DNA from: Diaphorobacter sp. HDW4A
GTDB taxonomy: Bacteria; Pseudomonadota; Gammaproteobacteria; Burkholderiales; Burkholderiaceae_C
Direction of reading: 5' to 3'
Assembly (NCBI RefSeq): GCF_011305995.1
Contig: NZ_CP049910.1
Location: forward strand, 3,472,001 to 3,536,000
Length of the DNA: 64,000 bases
Part shown: piece after piece, positions 57,224 through 64,000 of the stretch
Position numbering within the stretch: position 1 is the stretch's first letter
How the letters are laid out: the number at the start of each line of letters is the position of its first letter
The notes under the pieces: model-generated
The model's database searches: none
Told to the model about the DNA's origin: nothing
Seen by the model: only the letters and a program-made list of their open reading frames with translations
Position numbers and translations under genes: made by a program

Positions 57224-58129
57224 ATGACCACATACACCACACTCATTCAAGTTCCCGAGTTGCAACGCCTCATCGCCAGCGGCGCACCGTTCATGGTGTT
57301 TGATTGCAGCTTCGACCTTGCCAATCCTTCACTGGGTGAATCTCAATATCTCGAGCGCCATATTCCCGGCGCCATTCACGCTGATCTGGATAAAAACCTG
57401 AGCGCAAAGCACGGCAGCCCCGGCTCCGACGGGAAAATCATCGTTGCCGACGATGCCGACAAACCGGCCTCCGGTGGACGTCACCCGCTGCCCAACCGCG
57501 AGCGCTTTACCATGTGGTTAAGTGAAATCGGATTTGCCAATGACATGCAGGCTGTTGTATACGATCGCAACGGCGCCAATTACTGTGGCCGTCTGTGGTG
57601 GATGTTGAAATGGGCCGGTCATGATGCGGTTGCCGTGCTTGATGGCGGGCTGCAGGCGTGGCAAGCGGCCGGACAACCTGTGGAATCCGGTGAGGCGGTC
57701 ACTCACTTTCAGACCAACTTCGAACTCAAGACTGCTTTGGCCCTTCTGGTGAACGCAGATGACGTTCTTGGAAATATCGATAATCCAGATCAAACGGTGA
57801 TCGACGCGCGCGCACCGGCGCGTTATCGCGGCGAAGTGGAGCCGCTTGATCCTGTCGCCGGGCATATTCCCGGCGCATTGAATCGCCCATTTACAACCAA
57901 TATCGGGACGGACGGCAAATTCAAACCCGCCGCACAACTGCGCCAGGAATTCGATGCACTGTTGCGAGGGCATGACACCGCAGGGGTGGTTCATCAATGC
58001 GGCAGCGGTGTAAGTGCCTTGCCCAATTTGATCGCAATGGAGGTCGCAGGATTGGGAAGAACAGCCCTATATGCTGGCAGTTGGAGTGATTGGTGTAGCA
58101 ATCCAAATCGCCCAGTCGAGAAAAATTAA
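57224..58129 (+). CDS. Sulfurtransferase, two rhodanese domains
   Basis: Protein of about 301 residues from the ATG at 57224 (MTTYTTLIQ). The N-terminal inactive rhodanese domain (about 1-150) and catalytic C-terminal domain (about 165-295) are evident; the active cysteine is Cys259 in HQCGSGVSA, the loop form used by 3-mercaptopyruvate sulfurtransferases more than thiosulfate enzymes. It moves sulfane sulfur to thiols or cyanide. The frame is open 25 codons upstream. Confidence 0.91.
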   Translation: MTTYTTLIQVPELQRLIASGAPFMVFDCSFDLANPSLGESQYLERHIPGAIHADLDKNLSAKHGSPGSDGKIIVADDADKPASGGRHPLPNRERFTMWLSEIGFANDMQAVVYDRNGANYCGRLWWMLKWAGHDAVAVLDGGLQAWQAAGQPVESGEAVTHFQTNFELKTALALLVNADDVLGNIDNPDQTVIDARAPARYRGEVEPLDPVAGHIPGALNRPFTTNIGTDGKFKPAAQLRQEFDALLRGHDTAGVVHQCGSGVSALPNLIAMEVAGLGRTALYAGSWSDWCSNPNRPVEKN

Positions 58130-58169
58130 CGATTGGGAATTCACAATTACACGCTGTTTTAGGTGTATC

Positions 58170-58184
58170 TTTGCGTAACGCAAA
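58170..58184. promoter_or_regulatory. Palindrome TTTGCGT-A-ACGCAAA before the BLUF-like gene
   Basis: A perfect 15-base dyad with a one-base centre, ending 38 bases before the start codon. Its position suits an operator for a dimeric regulator. The half site ACGCAAA also occurs twice in the TACGCA array (18573 and 18597), which may be chance. Confidence 0.45.
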
Positions 58185-58222
58185 ATAATTGCGGTACTGT
58201 TGTGTGATCCGATTGAATATCC

Positions 58223-59743
58223 ATGCAAGTAGTCTGCTATTTTGGTAAGGCCGCGCGCCAAGGCAAGGTTGCCTTACCCACCGACAGCCTTTTGGCTGCC
58301 AGCGAAGAGTTCGCGCGACGCAATGAGCTCACTGGTCTGCTTGCGATCTCGGACGGTTACTTCCTTCACGTGTTGGAGGGAGAAGACACCGCCGTGCAGA
58401 ATCTGGTGGGGCGCATTGCCGCGTTCTGGGACCAGGAATCGCCAACGATTCTGTTCGAGAGGTCGATCACGCAGCGCAATTTCCAGCAATGGAATGTAGT
58501 GATCTCCCACGGTTCAAAGCACCGAGCCGATGCGGCGCAGCGGCTGAGCGAGACCAAACGCTTTCTGGATGATGATCCCGGCGATGCGGCAGACCCTTTC
58601 CGCTATTTCCTCACACCCAATCGCTCCAACAAACCGGTGGTCCCCAGCCAACCCGTTCGGCAGGTCGCCATCTTCAGCAACTCGGTGCTTTGGTTCAACC
58701 CGATCTTCAGCCATCTGTCAGAGCGCTTTGGCACACAGGCCTGTGCGCTCAAGGTCTCCAACACCGGCAAAGATGCGGATAGCTACCCACTCGATTACGC
58801 AGACGTGGTGGGCGATTCGGCGGGGCCGGTGCGCATCGTCGGAATCAGTGAAGGCCTGCTGGCGTCCACGCTGTCGCAGCCGCTGCTTGAGAAGATCGAG
58901 CTGATGGTCTTCCTCATGCGCCGCAGCGGCCAAGGAACCGACACCGAGTTTGTGGCCCGAGCCCTCGCCCACCCTGTCGTGCAGCGCTGCAAACCGCGCG
59001 TGCTGTTCGTCACACCGGGAGGCAACACTTCGCTGTCCGACATGCTGCACCAGATGGTGCACGAAGCAGGATTGCAGTCCACAGAAACACGAGGTTCGGT
59101 ACTCATGGGTGGTCCTACGTGGAAAGCGATTCACGAGCAACTCCTTTCCATGGTGCGCCCACTGCGCCAGGGGGCAAAGGCCGAACAAGATCCGCCGCCC
59201 ATCACAGAAGTCGACCTGATGCTCGACCCGGAGCCCGCCGAGCCACAACCGCCAACGGTCATCGCCGCACTGACCCCTGAACCGCTGCTTGAGCCCGAGC
59301 CTGCCCCGGAGCGCCCTCCCCCGCAGGCGGCCAAGGCCGGCAAGAAATCCACCAAGATCGCGGCTATAGCCGCGATCCCAGAGCGCTCCGTCGATCTCTC
59401 TGGTCCAGCGCTTAAGGACATGCTGGAGCGGCTGATGTATGGCATCGGCACAACCGCCTGGGCTGGCTGGCTCGACATGCGGGTACACGATTTCGCGGCC
59501 CGCACCGACAACGCACCCGAAGCCGCGACGCTCAAGTTGGTGGCCGAGACCGTGACGAACGATCTCGACCTGCTGACCAAGCGCGGACAGATGCGGGAGA
59601 TGATTTCCACGTTTTCGGAGCACCATGAAATCATGGTGCCGCATCCACTGGATTCCACACTCGTTCTCTATCTTTTCGCCCGCCTCGACGACCTTCCCCT
59701 GGCCACCCTACGCCGCCTCATCCTCGACGATTTGATGGACTAA
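58223..59743 (+). CDS. Large protein with degenerate BLUF domain
   Basis: Protein of 506 residues. Residues 1-95 align with BLUF blue-light domains (Tyr6 as the flavin-reacting tyrosine, NELTGLLAISDGYFLHVLEG, RNFQQWNV with the conserved tryptophan), but the photocycle glutamine is His49 and the flavin-binding asparagine position is Ala31. The domain is thus probably not a normal photosensor. Residues about 140-325 form an alpha/beta domain starting VRQVAIFSNSVLWFNPIF that I do not recognise. A Pro/Glu/Ala-rich linker (about 335-385) leads to a helical C-terminal domain (about 395-506). No partner gene is adjacent. Confidence 0.75.
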   Translation: MQVVCYFGKAARQGKVALPTDSLLAASEEFARRNELTGLLAISDGYFLHVLEGEDTAVQNLVGRIAAFWDQESPTILFERSITQRNFQQWNVVISHGSKHRADAAQRLSETKRFLDDDPGDAADPFRYFLTPNRSNKPVVPSQPVRQVAIFSNSVLWFNPIFSHLSERFGTQACALKVSNTGKDADSYPLDYADVVGDSAGPVRIVGISEGLLASTLSQPLLEKIELMVFLMRRSGQGTDTEFVARALAHPVVQRCKPRVLFVTPGGNTSLSDMLHQMVHEAGLQSTETRGSVLMGGPTWKAIHEQLLSMVRPLRQGAKAEQDPPPITEVDLMLDPEPAEPQPPTVIAALTPEPLLEPEPAPERPPPQAAKAGKKSTKIAAIAAIPERSVDLSGPALKDMLERLMYGIGTTAWAGWLDMRVHDFAARTDNAPEAATLKLVAETVTNDLDLLTKRGQMREMISTFSEHHEIMVPHPLDSTLVLYLFARLDDLPLATLRRLILDDLMD

Positions 59744-59771
59744 CTTTTCGTTGGGCTTTGTTAAGTTGGAC

Positions 59772-59863
59772 GCCGACAAAAGCCTTCATGCGTTGTTGCG
59801 AAGCCTTGCAGTACGAACATGCTGTCTGCGGCTTCGACGCCTGGCCTGAAAGCCTTTCTCGGC
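59772..59863 (+). repeat. Dispersed nested-hairpin element, copy C
   Basis: GCCGACAAAAGCCTTCA / TGAAAGCCTTTCTCGGC form the outer stem. It is more diverged than copies A and B, but position 4 has changed from A-T to G-C on both arms. CGAAGCC / GGCTTCG form the inner stem, and TGTCTGC precedes GGCTTCG as in the other copies. Similarity to copy B continues to about 59913. It follows the BLUF-like gene. Confidence 0.75.
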
Positions 59864-59941
59864 GTTGCGGGGGTGGTTTAGAGGCACTGCTTGCTTCTTG
59901 GGCCCGCTGTTCTAGGACGGGAGAGTCTTGCTCTTCAACAA

Positions 59942-59971
59942 AAAAGGACCTGGTGTTTGCCAGGTCCTTTT
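59942..59971. terminator. Bidirectional terminator, BLUF-like gene / aldehyde dehydrogenase
   Basis: AAAAGGACCTGG / CCAGGTCCTTTT form a perfect twelve-base stem with a six-base loop between two convergent genes, with A- and T-rich flanks. Confidence 0.88.
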
Positions 59972-60024
59972 GCTTTGTTTCTCGCTTCGCATCGTTGTCG
60001 ATGCGAAGCTTGGTTCTGATTTCC

Positions 60025-61461
60025 TCAAACGTTCGTGATCGAGATCGCGCGGGTGTTCAGGCAGGCCTCAAGGGCTTCTGGGCCGCCCTCGGAGCCGTAG
60101 CCGGAATCCTTGATGCCGCCGAATGGCAATTCGGCCGATGGCGTTGCAGGTTGGTTCACCCACAGCATGCCGACTTCCACACGCTGCGAAAGCAGGTGCG
60201 CGTTCTTCAGGGACTTGGTGAAGGCATAGCCTGCGAGACCAAAGGCCAGCCGATTGGCTTCTGCGATGGCGGCATTCAGATCGGTGAAACCTTGCACGGC
60301 TGCGACCGGGCCGAAGGGCTCGTCGTTGAAGATGCGCGCGCTGGTGGGCACATTGTTCAAAATCGTGGGCGCGTAAAAGTTGCCTGAGCTGCCGATGCGT
60401 TCGCCGCCGGTCAGCACCTCGGCACCGCTTTGCACGGCATCGCTCATGAACTCAGCCATGGCGGTCACGCGGCGTGGGTTGGCGAGCGGGCCCATCTGTG
60501 TGCCTTCGGCCAGACCGTCACCGACCTTCAGGCCTTGCGCGTACTTGGTGAGGGCCGCCACGAAATCGGAGCGCACGTCTTCGTGCACCAGAAAGCGCGT
60601 GGGCGAGATGCAGACCTGTCCGGCATTGCGGAACTTGGCACCGGCCGTGCACTTCACGGCGAGCGCGATGTCGGCGTCGTCACAAACGATCACGGGCGCG
60701 TGGCCGCCAAGCTCCATGGTCACACGCTTCATGTGCTGACCGGCGATGCCCGCGAGCTGCTTGCCCACCGGGGTCGAGCCGGTGAAGGTGACCTTGCGCA
60801 CAATGGGGTGCGGAATCAGGTAGCTAGAGATTTCAGCAGGGTTGCCGTACAGCAGGTTGATCACACCGGCAGGCACGCCTGCATCGGCGAATGCCTTGAT
60901 CAGTTGTGCGGGGCTGGCCGGGGTTTCTTCCGGAGCCTTGACGATGACGGCGCAGCCGGCGGCCAGCGCTGCGCCGAGCTTGCGCACGACCTGGTTGATC
61001 GGGAAGTTCCAAGGCGTGAACGCAGCGACGACGCCGACCGGGTCCTTCACCACCAACTGGCGCACGGCCAGATTGCGGGACGGCACGATGCGGCCATAGA
61101 CGCGCATGCCTTCGTCGGCGAACCATTCGATGATGTCAGCCGCCGCCATGGCCTCGCCGCGTGCCTCGACATAGGGCTTGCCCTGCTCCTGCGTGAGGAT
61201 GTTGCCGATAGTATCGGCGCGCTCGCGCATCAGTGCGGCGGCGCGGCGCATGGTCTTGGCTCGCTCGACGGCGGGGATGTCGCGCCAGACCTCGAAGCCC
61301 TTCTGCGCGGACGCCAGCGCGGCGTCCATGTCGGCACGGTTCGCATGGGCCACGCGGCCGATTTCGCTGCCGGTCGAAGGGTTGAACACCCCCAGCGTCT
61401 TGCCGTCGGCGGAATCGCGCCACTGACCGTCAATGAAAAGTTGGGTATTGGGATAACTCAT
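60025..61461 (-). CDS. NAD(P)-dependent aldehyde dehydrogenase, succinate-semialdehyde type (GabD-like)
   Basis: Enzyme of 478 residues. The catalytic cysteine is in [11 protein letters not shown] and the general base in MELGGHAP; the NAD-binding FTPWNFPI and [10 protein letters not shown] segments are present. [15 protein letters not shown] and [14 protein letters not shown] near 90-125 are characteristic of the succinate-semialdehyde group (GabD), which oxidises succinate semialdehyde to succinate; other 4- or 5-carbon semialdehydes are possible. It stands alone, with no transaminase nearby. Confidence 0.9.
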   Translation of the reverse strand: MSYPNTQLFIDGQWRDSADGKTLGVFNPSTGSEIGRVAHANRADMDAALASAQKGFEVWRDIPAVERAKTMRRAAALMRERADTIGNILTQEQGKPYVEARGEAMAAADIIEWFADEGMRVYGRIVPSRNLAVRQLVVKDPVGVVAAFTPWNFPINQVVRKLGAALAAGCAVIVKAPEETPASPAQLIKAFADAGVPAGVINLLYGNPAEISSYLIPHPIVRKVTFTGSTPVGKQLAGIAGQHMKRVTMELGGHAPVIVCDDADIALAVKCTAGAKFRNAGQVCISPTRFLVHEDVRSDFVAALTKYAQGLKVGDGLAEGTQMGPLANPRRVTAMAEFMSDAVQSGAEVLTGGERIGSSGNFYAPTILNNVPTSARIFNDEPFGPVAAVQGFTDLNAAIAEANRLAFGLAGYAFTKSLKNAHLLSQRVEVGMLWVNQPATPSAELPFGGIKDSGYGSEGGPEALEACLNTRAISITNV

Positions 61462-61661
61462 GCACTTGGCTCCTGAATGGATTTGACGGAAGGAAGGCGA
61501 AAGAGAAAGCGCGAAAAGCGCGCGTGCGCCACGCGTGACTCACAGCCTCTCAATATAGGCGAGAAGCCATGACCATGCCGAGACAACGTTTCAAAATTTG
61601 GAACTGGCGTTCGAAAACCTTTGTTCAAAGGCAAGGTCGACGATGAACGCTCATGTCGCAC

Positions 61662-61688
61662 AAAAAGAACTGGGGGCCAAGCCCCCAG
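61662..61688 (-). terminator. Terminator of the alpha-E gene
   Basis: CTGGGGGC / GCCCCCAG form an eight-base stem with a three-base loop; on the minus strand it is followed by TTCTTTTT. It lies 30 bases after the alpha-E stop codon. Confidence 0.75.
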
Positions 61689-61717
61689 ACGTTCCGCTGC
61701 CGCACGAGACGACGCGA

Positions 61718-62686
61718 TCAGTGATGCACTGGCACCAGGAAGTCGCGGCTGATGCGCGAGCCCAGCTCGTTCACGCGATCAAGAAACTGCGTGAGATACG
61801 CATGCAGCCCGGTCGCGAGAATTTCCTCAATGCGCCCATAGCTCAGGTCGGCCAGCAGACGACCGGCCTTGCGCTGTGTTTCGCCCGAATGCTCGTTGGC
61901 CACGGCGGCGAGGTTCTCCACCACCTGCTTCATGTTGGAGTGCAGCGAGCGCGGCATGTCCGCGCGCAGCATGAGCAGCTCCGCCACGCGCTCGGGCGTA
62001 ATCACGTCGCGGTAGACCTTGCGGTAGATCTCGAAGGCCGAGACGCTGCGAAGAATCGCGCTCCAGTGATAGAAGTCGAACTCGGGCGTGGCACGCTTGG
62101 GGTCGCGCACGCTGCCGTGGAAGTCCGTAGGCACGGCGTGGAACTTCACGTCGAGCAGTCGCGCCGTATTGTCCGAGCGCTCGAGCGAGGTACCAAGACG
62201 TATGAAGCGGTACGCCTCGTCATGCAGCATGGTGCCCAGCGTCACGCCGCGCGAGAGGTGCGAGCGGTACTTCACCCACTCGAAGAACTGGCCCGGATCA
62301 CGCTCGAACGCGCCGTCGCGTATGTGCTTGTTGAGCGCAAGCCAAGTCTGATTCTGGGTTTCCCAGACCTCGGTGGTCAGCGCTCCGCGCACGGCACGGG
62401 CGTTCTCGCGGGCGGCGCGCAAGCAGGAGTAGATCGACGAGGAATTGGTCTCGTCATGCACCATGAAAGTGAGCACCTTTTCCTGCGTGATCTCACCGTA
62501 GCGCGCGGTGTAGGCCGGGATCAACTCGCTGATGGACAGCAGGCCGCGCCAGCCTTCCTGCGCCTTGTCCTCGGACTGCGGCAGTAGCGAGGTTTCGTAG
62601 TTCACGTTCAACATGCGCGCGGTGCTCTCCGCACGCTCGGTGTAGCGCGACATCCAGAACAAATGGTCTGCGGTTCGGCTCAGCAT
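61718..62686 (-). CDS. Alpha-E domain protein
   Basis: All-helical protein of about 322 residues of the alpha-E family (DUF403). The opening LSRTADHLFWMSRYTERAE and later RFIRLGTSLERSDNTARLLD are family hallmarks. The ATG at 62686 is preferred; the frame is open 27 codons upstream. It starts four bases after the stop of the ATP-grasp gene, the usual pair. Genes of these two families often accompany a transglutaminase-like protein and are thought to form or modify a peptide; its function is not established. Confidence 0.93.
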   Translation of the reverse strand: MLSRTADHLFWMSRYTERAESTARMLNVNYETSLLPQSEDKAQEGWRGLLSISELIPAYTARYGEITQEKVLTFMVHDETNSSSIYSCLRAARENARAVRGALTTEVWETQNQTWLALNKHIRDGAFERDPGQFFEWVKYRSHLSRGVTLGTMLHDEAYRFIRLGTSLERSDNTARLLDVKFHAVPTDFHGSVRDPKRATPEFDFYHWSAILRSVSAFEIYRKVYRDVITPERVAELLMLRADMPRSLHSNMKQVVENLAAVANEHSGETQRKAGRLLADLSYGRIEEILATGLHAYLTQFLDRVNELGSRISRDFLVPVHH

Positions 62687-62690
62687 GATG

Positions 62691-64000
62691 TCAGGCTCCG
62701 TCGAAGTTGTTTTGGGATTGCATTTGCGTCTGGCCTTGTGGCATGGACGGTTGGCGAGCCTGTGCATTGCCCGAAGCGGATGTACCGTTAACGCCGGGCG
62801 TATCTTCCGGATTGAGCACCCAGGTGTCCTTGGTGCCCCCGCCCTGCGATGAGTTGACCACCAGCGAGCCCTCCTTCAACGCCACGCGAGTGAGGCCACC
62901 CGCCACCATCTGCACCTTTTTGCCCGAAAGCACAAAGGGCCGCAGATCGATGTGACGCGGCGCAATGCCAGCATTCACATAGGTCGGGCAGCTCGAGAGC
63001 GACAGGGTCGGCTGCGCGATGTATCCCGCCGGATTGGCCAGCAGCGCCGCACGGAACTCTTCGATCTCTGCCTTGGTCGCCGCAGGCCCAATCAGCATGC
63101 CGTAGCCGCCCGCGCCGTGCACCTCCTTAACGACAAGTTCGTGCAGATGGTCAAGCACGTATTTCAGGTCGTCGGACTTGCGGCACAGCCAGGTCGGCAC
63201 GTTGGCGAGGATCGGCTCCTCACCCAGATAAAAACGGATCATCTCGGGCACGTACGGATAGACTGACTTGTCGTCCGCGATACCGGTGCCGACCGCATTG
63301 CAGATCGCCACGTTGCCCGCGCGGTAAGCGTCCATGAGGCCCGCGCAGCCCAACGTCGATGTGGGGCGGAACACCTTGGGATCGAGAAAGTCGTCATCGA
63401 CGCGGCGGTAGATCACATCAACGCGCTGCAGCCCGCGCGTGGTGCGCAGATACACAAACTTGTCCTTGACCACCAGGTCCTGTCCTTCGACCAGTTCCAC
63501 GCCCATCTGCTGCGCGAGAAACGCGTGCTCGAAGTAGGCACTGTTGTGCATGCCTGGCGTGAGCACCACCACCGTGGGTTCAGCGCTCGTCGATGGTGCG
63601 CTTGCACGCAAGGTGTCGAGCAGCATGTCCGGGTAATGCGCCACCGGCGCGACCTTGTGCATGGCAAACAGCTCGGGGAAGAGCCGCATCATCATCTTGC
63701 GGTTTTCAAGCATGTATGACACGCCGGAGGGCACGCGCAGGTTGTCTTCGAGCACGTAATAGACGCCGTTGCCGCTCGAATCCGGTGCACGTACGATGTC
63801 GATGCCCGCGATGTTGGCGTACACGTTGTTGGGTACATCGACTTGCACCATTTCGGGGCGAAACTGCGAGTTGTTGTTGATCAGCTCGCTCGGAACGATG
63901 CCCGCACGGATGATGTCCTGCCCATGGTAGACGTCATGGATGAAACGATTGAGCGCCGTGACGCGCTGCTCCAGCCCCTGACGCATGCGCAACCATTCGT
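62691..64000 (-). CDS. Circularly permuted ATP-grasp protein (partial)
   Basis: The gene runs off the right edge, so only the last 436 codons or so are present. The visible part matches the circularly permuted ATP-grasp type 2 family (DUF404/DUF407): QRVTALNRFIHDVYHGQ, DIVRAPDSSGNGVYYVLEDN, VLTPGMHNSAYFEHAFLAQ, RRVDDDFLDP and KEVHGAGGYGM. The last 50 residues are a Gly/Ser/Gln-rich tail. Translationally close to the alpha-E gene. Predicted to be a peptide or amide ligase; substrate unknown. Confidence 0.93.
   Translation of the reverse strand, partial: EWLRMRQGLEQRVTALNRFIHDVYHGQDIIRAGIVPSELINNNSQFRPEMVQVDVPNNVYANIAGIDIVRAPDSSGNGVYYVLEDNLRVPSGVSYMLENRKMMMRLFPELFAMHKVAPVAHYPDMLLDTLRASAPSTSAEPTVVVLTPGMHNSAYFEHAFLAQQMGVELVEGQDLVVKDKFVYLRTTRGLQRVDVIYRRVDDDFLDPKVFRPTSTLGCAGLMDAYRAGNVAICNAVGTGIADDKSVYPYVPEMIRFYLGEEPILANVPTWLCRKSDDLKYVLDHLHELVVKEVHGAGGYGMLIGPAATKAEIEEFRAALLANPAGYIAQPTLSLSSCPTYVNAGIAPRHIDLRPFVLSGKKVQMVAGGLTRVALKEGSLVVNSSQGGGTKDTWVLNPEDTPGVNGTSASGNAQARQPSMPQGQTQMQSQNNFDGA

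Noticed and set aside
59758..60387. Plus-strand frame spanning repeat copy C and the end of the aldehyde dehydrogenase gene
   Set aside because: Its first part is the repeat and its second is antisense to a real gene; similar short peptides arise at each repeat copy because of the repeat itself.

Overview
The window reads as a chromosomal stretch of a GC-rich betaproteobacterium, most likely Comamonadaceae (Comamonas/Delftia/Acidovorax group). The basis is the porin type, the two-subunit XdhA/XdhB, the dxs-ispA-xseB cluster, Liv and TRAP transporters with paralogous binding proteins, and the codon bias. No rRNA, tRNA, IS element, phage gene or CRISPR array was seen. Genes are tightly packed, with many ATGA/GTGA stop-start overlaps.

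Layout. 21-3590 (-): purine/nucleoside-type (BMP family) ABC transporter, two permeases and a double ATPase. 3694-8712: LysR regulator divergent from xdhAB, so uptake and oxidation of purines are probably linked; a 55-residue membrane protein follows. 9109-14829: Bcr/CflA MFS pump, PAS-GGDEF cyclase, Crp/Fnr regulator and a porin, with an FNR-type box between the last two. 14960-18408 (-): glycerate 2-kinase, then a Tat-exported lipoprotein class V aminotransferase beside a lipoprotein RidA. An AT-rich spacer separates that pair from a divergent NarX/NarL-type two-component system (18896-20988). 21059-22439: HIT protein and exported alpha/beta hydrolase. 22641-29131: miaA overlapping a LolD-like ATPase and FtsX-type permease, then a cysteine-synthase-fold enzyme and an AttH/CrtC-like exported protein. 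29327-31354: hybrid histidine kinase.

31427-37427 (-): branched-chain amino acid type ABC transporter with two tandem binding proteins. 37612-41096: modE divergent from modABC with a clear ModE-type palindrome; the molybdate could serve xanthine dehydrogenase. 41478-45497: TRAP transporter of the 2-oxoacid (TakP) type, with the binding protein encoded convergently. 45791-49001 (-): xseB-ispA-dxs. 49345-50481: Rieske oxygenase with an attenuator-like leader. 50758-57115: LprI-like protein, then TetR regulator divergent from an EmrA-EmrB-outer membrane factor pump, and an EamA transporter. 57224-59743: sulfurtransferase and a large protein with a BLUF-like domain that lacks the photoactive glutamine. 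60025-64000 (-): succinate-semialdehyde-type dehydrogenase and the alpha-E / circularly permuted ATP-grasp pair, the latter cut by the window edge.

The most interesting signals are: a dispersed nested-hairpin element in three intergenic copies with compensatory base changes; the exported PLP-enzyme/RidA pair with its iterated TACGCA sites; the degenerate BLUF protein; a LivF with arginine in place of the Walker A lysine; and several good operator-like palindromes. Protein families were recognised by eye, so assignments of substrate are inferences.
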